A DNA stretch of 64,000 nucleotides, taken from assembly GCA_051453625.1 (NCBI GenBank), contig JBOZIK010000001.1:242048064-242112063 (forward strand), written 5' to 3'. Source of the DNA: Welwitschia mirabilis (Eukaryota; Gnetophyta; Gnetopsida; Welwitschiales). Of the stretch, positions 59,241 through 64,000 are shown piece after piece. Position 1 is the first letter of the stretch, and every line of letters begins with the position of its first letter. A program made the position numbers and the translations under genes. Below the pieces are notes generated by a model. That model did not search any database. It had not been told where the DNA came from and saw nothing but the letters and a program-made list of their open reading frames with translations.

Positions 59241-62200
59241 ATAATTATAAAGCTTTAATATTAATAAAATATCTTAAAATTTAGATAATTGATAAGATAA
59301 CGAACTCATAATCACTCGAAAATACTTAGAATGTATAAGTTTTTTATTTACTACTCATGTATATTATCTCTTATTAGAATCTTACTACTTTAAGTTACAG
59401 AAAATTGAAATGCTACTTGACAATTTTATGTGATTATGTAATAATGATGGAAAATGATTTCATAGAGTTACATTAAAGATTTATGTTTATCTGAAAAAGG
59501 ATCTTTATGTATTTTGAATTACTTTTATCAAGTATCTCCTTTTATGGTAAGTGGTTAATTAATTGTTTTGACTCCCCATAATAGTGGTATGACTTATTTT
59601 TTAAATTATCAAATATTGCTTATTGAAGGAATAGACCAAGATGGAAAGATATTCCTCTTAATAAGAAACTTATTTCTCTAATGGATACCAAGATTCGAGG
59701 ATATATTATCTTAAAATAAGTTTAACTAAAATGAAAAGTAATTTATAAGAATGTTGTTTAGAATATGTTTTTATTCATTATTTTATATTGTAGGCCATAC
59801 TTCCATGGTGGCTACCCCTAAATGCTTCTTTAGAGTTTCTTTAATAAGGCCTTGATTAAAAGCTTATTGGTTTAATAAAATTGTAACCTCTCTTTAATTT
59901 ATTCACCTTCAACATCAGTGGGTTTCATGAGAAATGTTTTTGTAGTTTGATGATATCTCAAATGCTATAAAATTTTAGTTCTATACTTTATGTGTAGATT
60001 TCTAGTGCAATTTATGTTCAAGATAATTATATTTTATTATAAACTTCATGGAGTGAAAAGATAATAGTTTCCTTTATTATTAGAAAGAAGAAAGTTTTAT
60101 CATGTTGTTTTTTGAAAAAACATATGTAATAATAATAATTATGCTAAATTATGAGATAACTTAGACCCAAAGAGTTAATGGATATCAAGTTTTAAAAGTA
60201 TTTAGAAATTACTTACCTTACCATTAAGGAAATACATTTTATGCTATCTTATTTACTAAGATCTACTTGTTGATAGAAGACTTTTTTATATGGGATTTGT
60301 AACCACTACTTATCATTTCTATGATAATGAAGATAGTTCATAGAATTTTGTTATGGCTTAACATGCTTAGATTTTAATACTTAGACCCCTTTAATATTTT
60401 CTTTTCATTTAAACTAGAAGAATATTATTTTTAAACTATGCTAAATTTTTCAAGATACTATTTATTTCTTTGGAAGTATTTTAAACCTTACAACCTTCAT
60501 GCAATCTAGAAACACCAATGAAACCACATTTATAAAATAATTAATAACTATTATTTTCTAAGCCTAAGATTAAGGATTCTATTTTATAGAGTATGAATTA
60601 ATAAATCCCCCTATAGGTAGTGAAAATTTCATTGAGGACTAATTATCTCCTTCAAATATTAAATTATTAGTCAAATAGATCCCACTTAATTTTATGAGTG
60701 CCTCCTTAGAATTTGATTATTTCACAACATATACTTTTTTTTTTTAATCTCTATAGTGGTCCTTCCATAGATATAACTAGTAAAATGGAAAAACAAAAAG
60801 AGATCAATTTTATATCACTTAAGGGCCATATAATAAAGGATGCTTAAAGCTCTTTTATAAGAGTAATTATGATCATGTTTTCATAGTTACATATATTTTT
60901 AGTTTATACTATCTCTATAGCCTTATCCCAAGCTTCTAAATCTTGCATCTATTATGTATCTTGGATTTTTTTTAAAGGTTAATATCCAAATACTATTTAG
61001 GATGAAAACTAAGCTACACTAAAGAAGATGTTTATTCCATTTAATATAAGAGGATAATACATTGCGCTTAATTAGCATATTATATTGAATATTAGTACTA
61101 AGGTTTTTAATGATATAAACTTTGACATCATCATTTAAATTACTAAATCTAAGAATTTTTCATACTTTGTATCTTTAACAATAAAATAAATGTTAAATAG
61201 GTATCTTTTATTATGTTTTGAAATAGCTAGAATATCAATATTGGAACTATATTTATTCCTAACCTTAATATTGATTATGGCCCTCTCAACTATAGAGATT
61301 TTACCACTTATCATCTTAATGTTAGATAATTTTACATTTATATCATATAAAATACATAATAGATAAACTAATATCAAATACATGAAAGGAATGTTTTAAT
61401 TTAGATGATATAAGAACTTGTAAGCCTTCTTTTAAGTCATTTTCAATTTTGTATAACTTAATCTTATGTAATTAGAAACTAATGAAATTATTTAAATTTG
61501 AATAATTTAAATTGTATTATATAGTGACTTATTTAAAAAAAAAAAACCTTAATCTTCATAGTTAACTTTTCTTCTAGGTGATTCCATCCCTACATATCTT
61601 TACATCATTTGAATTACATCCTTCATTAATTATTTTAATTTGTACAAATGAAATTACTATTGTATCATATCCATGAGTATGATTTTTGTTTTAATTTATT
61701 TATGATTTAATTTAATTCTAAACTCATTAAAATGATATCTCATGTAAAATATAAAACATAAAAAAAATTTAAGAAAAGTAAAAATACTAAAACTATTTTT
61801 TTTTAGGTTGATGATGTAATTATTGGATAATATTAAATTTTATATATTTAAAACATATTAAAAAATACTTAGAAATATAGCTAGAGTCATAAAATAAAAG
61901 TATAAAGTTATTTTATAAATAATATAAAGTTTTCTCCTTGAGTATACCCTAATTATAGAGTAGTGCTCCCATTACTTTGCTGTTGTGAATTCAATTCCTT
62001 GTAATAAAAAAATGTATAAGATCTAATGCATAACAAATCACATTAGGTTATGATAAATATTTTAATAAGATAACTAAACATTAGTGATTACATCTTCATA
62101 AGTTAATTGTTATATAAATCTTATGAGATATGCTTTATGAATTTCACTTTTTATTTACTGAAATGTGTAGATTTAAAATGTTAAATTATTCATGAATAAT

Positions 62201-63190
62201 TTTTGATTATATCAAAATATGATTAATTTTCTCTTATTCTTGTATATTATTCAAATTATGATCAAGAGACATGTGAGAAAATCCACATTAATTCAAGCCT
62301 TATTAAATACAAAGCATAACTAAGCTTGTATAAATTTTCCATAAGCTTATAGTGTCAGACATAGTCTAAAACTTGAACATCATTTTTTTATGTTCTTTTT
62401 TATTTCACCAAAATTATATATATATATATATATATATAGTTACATCCAAATTAAAATTCTCAAAGGTGAGAATAATTTTTTAATCTAATATGTTAAACAC
62501 TTCAAACATATAAAGTTCATAATAACCTTTTGAAACCTCAACTAGAAAACATTCTTACAACTAATATGGGATCTAACATGAATAATCAAGTTAGTAGTAA
62601 AACACTTAAAAACATTAACATATTGGTAAAAACCTCATAAATTATTAATTATCATTGATATCAATCATAAGATTAAGATGTTAATATGCTATAGAAACTT
62701 TAATCTAGGAAAAAAAATTTCTAAGTATTGTTTAAGGTAAATGTTTTTATATATTATAAATTTACTATATGTAAGGTATGGGGTTTATAAATAAATAAAT
62801 AAAATAAAAATGAGTTAATGTTATCTTTAGGATCTTAACTCTGTTGTAATTCTATAAAGGGGATGATTATGTTAAAGAAAATATATTATTTTAAGTTAAA
62901 TAATTGTATGTCATTAAGCTCATAAGCATGAACTGTGTCCTTGCAGTTTTTTCAATAATAATAAAACATTACATTATTAATTAATATGAAGTAGAATAGG
63001 CTTAAATCTGATCGAATTTTGTATCTTTTACTATTTGTTTTTTGGATTTATTATGTTTTTAATTTAACTACCATGGTTTACAACAATTACATCCTAATGA
63101 TACTTCAACAAAACTTCCTTAGGTTAAAATTATTTATATATGCTAAAAATCTATTTTTAATAGGTTTTTAATATAAGAAGATCATGCTTC
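59240..63190. other. Unclassified AT-rich DNA at the right end
   Basis: The first part may hold more LINE sequence, but no motif is clear. The minus-strand frame at 61135-61383 (82 codons) is low-complexity Ile/Asn/Lys sequence and unsupported. A (TA)12 microsatellite lies at 62415-62438. Confidence 0.45.
62438..62700 (+). repeat. Direct repeat, copy 1
   Basis: Begins agttacatccaaa and includes taatatgttaaa, aaacatataaa, cataataacc and atcaatcataagattaa. The same order of blocks recurs at 63706-63960. The copies are clearly diverged. Confidence 0.6.
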
Positions 63191-63197
63191 ACCTCTC

Positions 63198-63226
63198 TAC
63201 AACTCATGTACTACACATGAGTTGTA
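63198..63226. other. Perfect 12-bp hairpin
   Basis: tacaactcatgt (63198-63209) and acatgagttgta (63215-63226) form a perfect 12-bp stem with a 5-nt loop. It is not followed by a T run and has no gene beside it. It overlaps the start of a short tandem repeat. Confidence 0.85.
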
Positions 63227-63290
63227 AATAATTGTAAATAATTGTAAATAACTTGCTAAACGTCTTCTAAATAATTGTAAATAATAGTAA
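63221..63290 (+). repeat. 10-bp tandem repeat (gtaaataatt)
   Basis: Three adjacent units gtaaataatt at 63224-63251, with two more near 63271-63288 after a short interruption. Simple local duplication is the likeliest origin. Confidence 0.75.
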
Positions 63291-63705
63291 GAACATAAGT
63301 ATGAATAATGGCACTAAATATTTATAATAAAGTAAAGATGGTTATCAACATTATCACTTAAATATGAGTATGAAAATTCATTTATTACTACTTTAGAATG
63401 CATTATGAAAATAAATAATAAAATAATTTTATGGATAAAACACATTTACAAGTGTACTTACTTGAATATTTTTAAGCACATCATTATCAAAGAAATAAAT
63501 TTATGTATTTATAAAATTATACACATGGTTAAAAGTATTACTACTTTAAATCCTTTTTTAAGCTTAAATAAATCCATCAGAGTTATACAAATGCTTAGTT
63601 ATAATTGTTTATATTATTATAATACAAAGTTTACAATTTTTGCACATGAAGTGATATGATTATTTAGAAAAGATTGAGTAATTCATTCATTATAATTATG
63701 TAGAA

Positions 63706-63960
63706 TAGTTACATCCAAACTATATTTCTTGAAATAAAGAAATCATGTTTTGATATAACATGTTAAATAATATAAACATATAAAAACTACAATAACCTAA
63801 TAAACTCTCGACCAAAAAATAGTCTTACAAATAACACATGATGTAGCACAACTAATGAAGTTACCACTAAATACTTGTGATCATCAAGGCACTAACATGA
63901 ACCACATTAAGTATTAATTCTTATTAATATCTCACTAATCAATCATAGGATTAATGTTTA
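63706..63960 (+). repeat. Direct repeat, copy 2
   Basis: Matches copy 1 at 62438-62700 in the same orientation and block order, about 1.27 kb apart. The plus-strand frame at 63405-63659 lies between the copies and has no known motif. Confidence 0.6.
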
Positions 63961-64000
63961 TGTAACTTAGATGTAAGATAGATTTTTTAATATATGGCTA

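Noticed and set aside
61135-61383. 82-codon minus-strand open frame
   Set aside because: Composition is Ile/Asn/Lys/Tyr as expected from AT-rich DNA; no motif, no partner gene.
63405-63659. 84-codon plus-strand open frame between the direct repeats
   Set aside because: Low-complexity Ile/Lys/Asn composition and no recognisable motif.

Overview
This window looks like plant nuclear, gene-free repeat DNA. It is very AT-rich, CpG looks rare, and no intact protein-coding gene, tRNA or rRNA is visible. The short open frames are either remnants of transposon genes or chance frames. What can be recognised is a stack of decayed retrotransposons with land-plant hallmarks: Ty1/copia and Ty3/gypsy proteins, primer-binding sites for initiator tRNA-Met and tRNA-Asp, polypurine tracts and TG..CA LTR ends. 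There is also an L1-type LINE fragment and a probable CACTA DNA-transposon end. The species cannot be fixed from this sequence.

Layout. 1-3590: unclassified AT-rich DNA. 3640-3940: palindromic repeat cluster. 3955-14412: element A, a plus-strand LTR retrotransposon with ~2.3 kb LTRs and no recognisable pol. 14413-16839: unclassified. 16840-24330: Copia-1, a complete but heavily mutated plus-strand Ty1/copia element (LTRs, PBS, gag, protease, integrase, RT, RNase H, PPT). 24707-25463: probable CACTA terminus. 25464-49844: element E, a minus-strand Ty3/gypsy chromovirus that is split by element C (29681-43697, plus strand). Element C is itself split by element B (32250-39584, plus strand). B and C are related non-autonomous elements with tRNA-Asp primer sites; they lack RT and carry a shared unidentified reading frame. 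49845-52209: unclassified. 52210-58121: Copia-2, a minus-strand Ty1/copia element that holds an inverted B-family LTR (55548-56481) beside an assembly gap. 58260-59240: LINE reverse-transcriptase remnant. 59240-64000: AT-rich DNA with small repeats and a hairpin.

Relative history follows from nesting. E inserted first, C into E, then B into C; the last step is supported by a 5-bp target duplication with one C/T difference. The coding remnants often keep long stretches of frame, and most of their stops sit where Gln (CAA/CAG) or Trp (TGG) codons are expected. That pattern fits deamination of methylated cytosines in silenced chromatin. The most interesting items are the shared reading frame of B and C, the recurring hairpin module of the B family, the 43-bp array that differs in copy number between the LTRs of C, and the multiplied primer-site-like motifs at the LTR/internal junction of element A.
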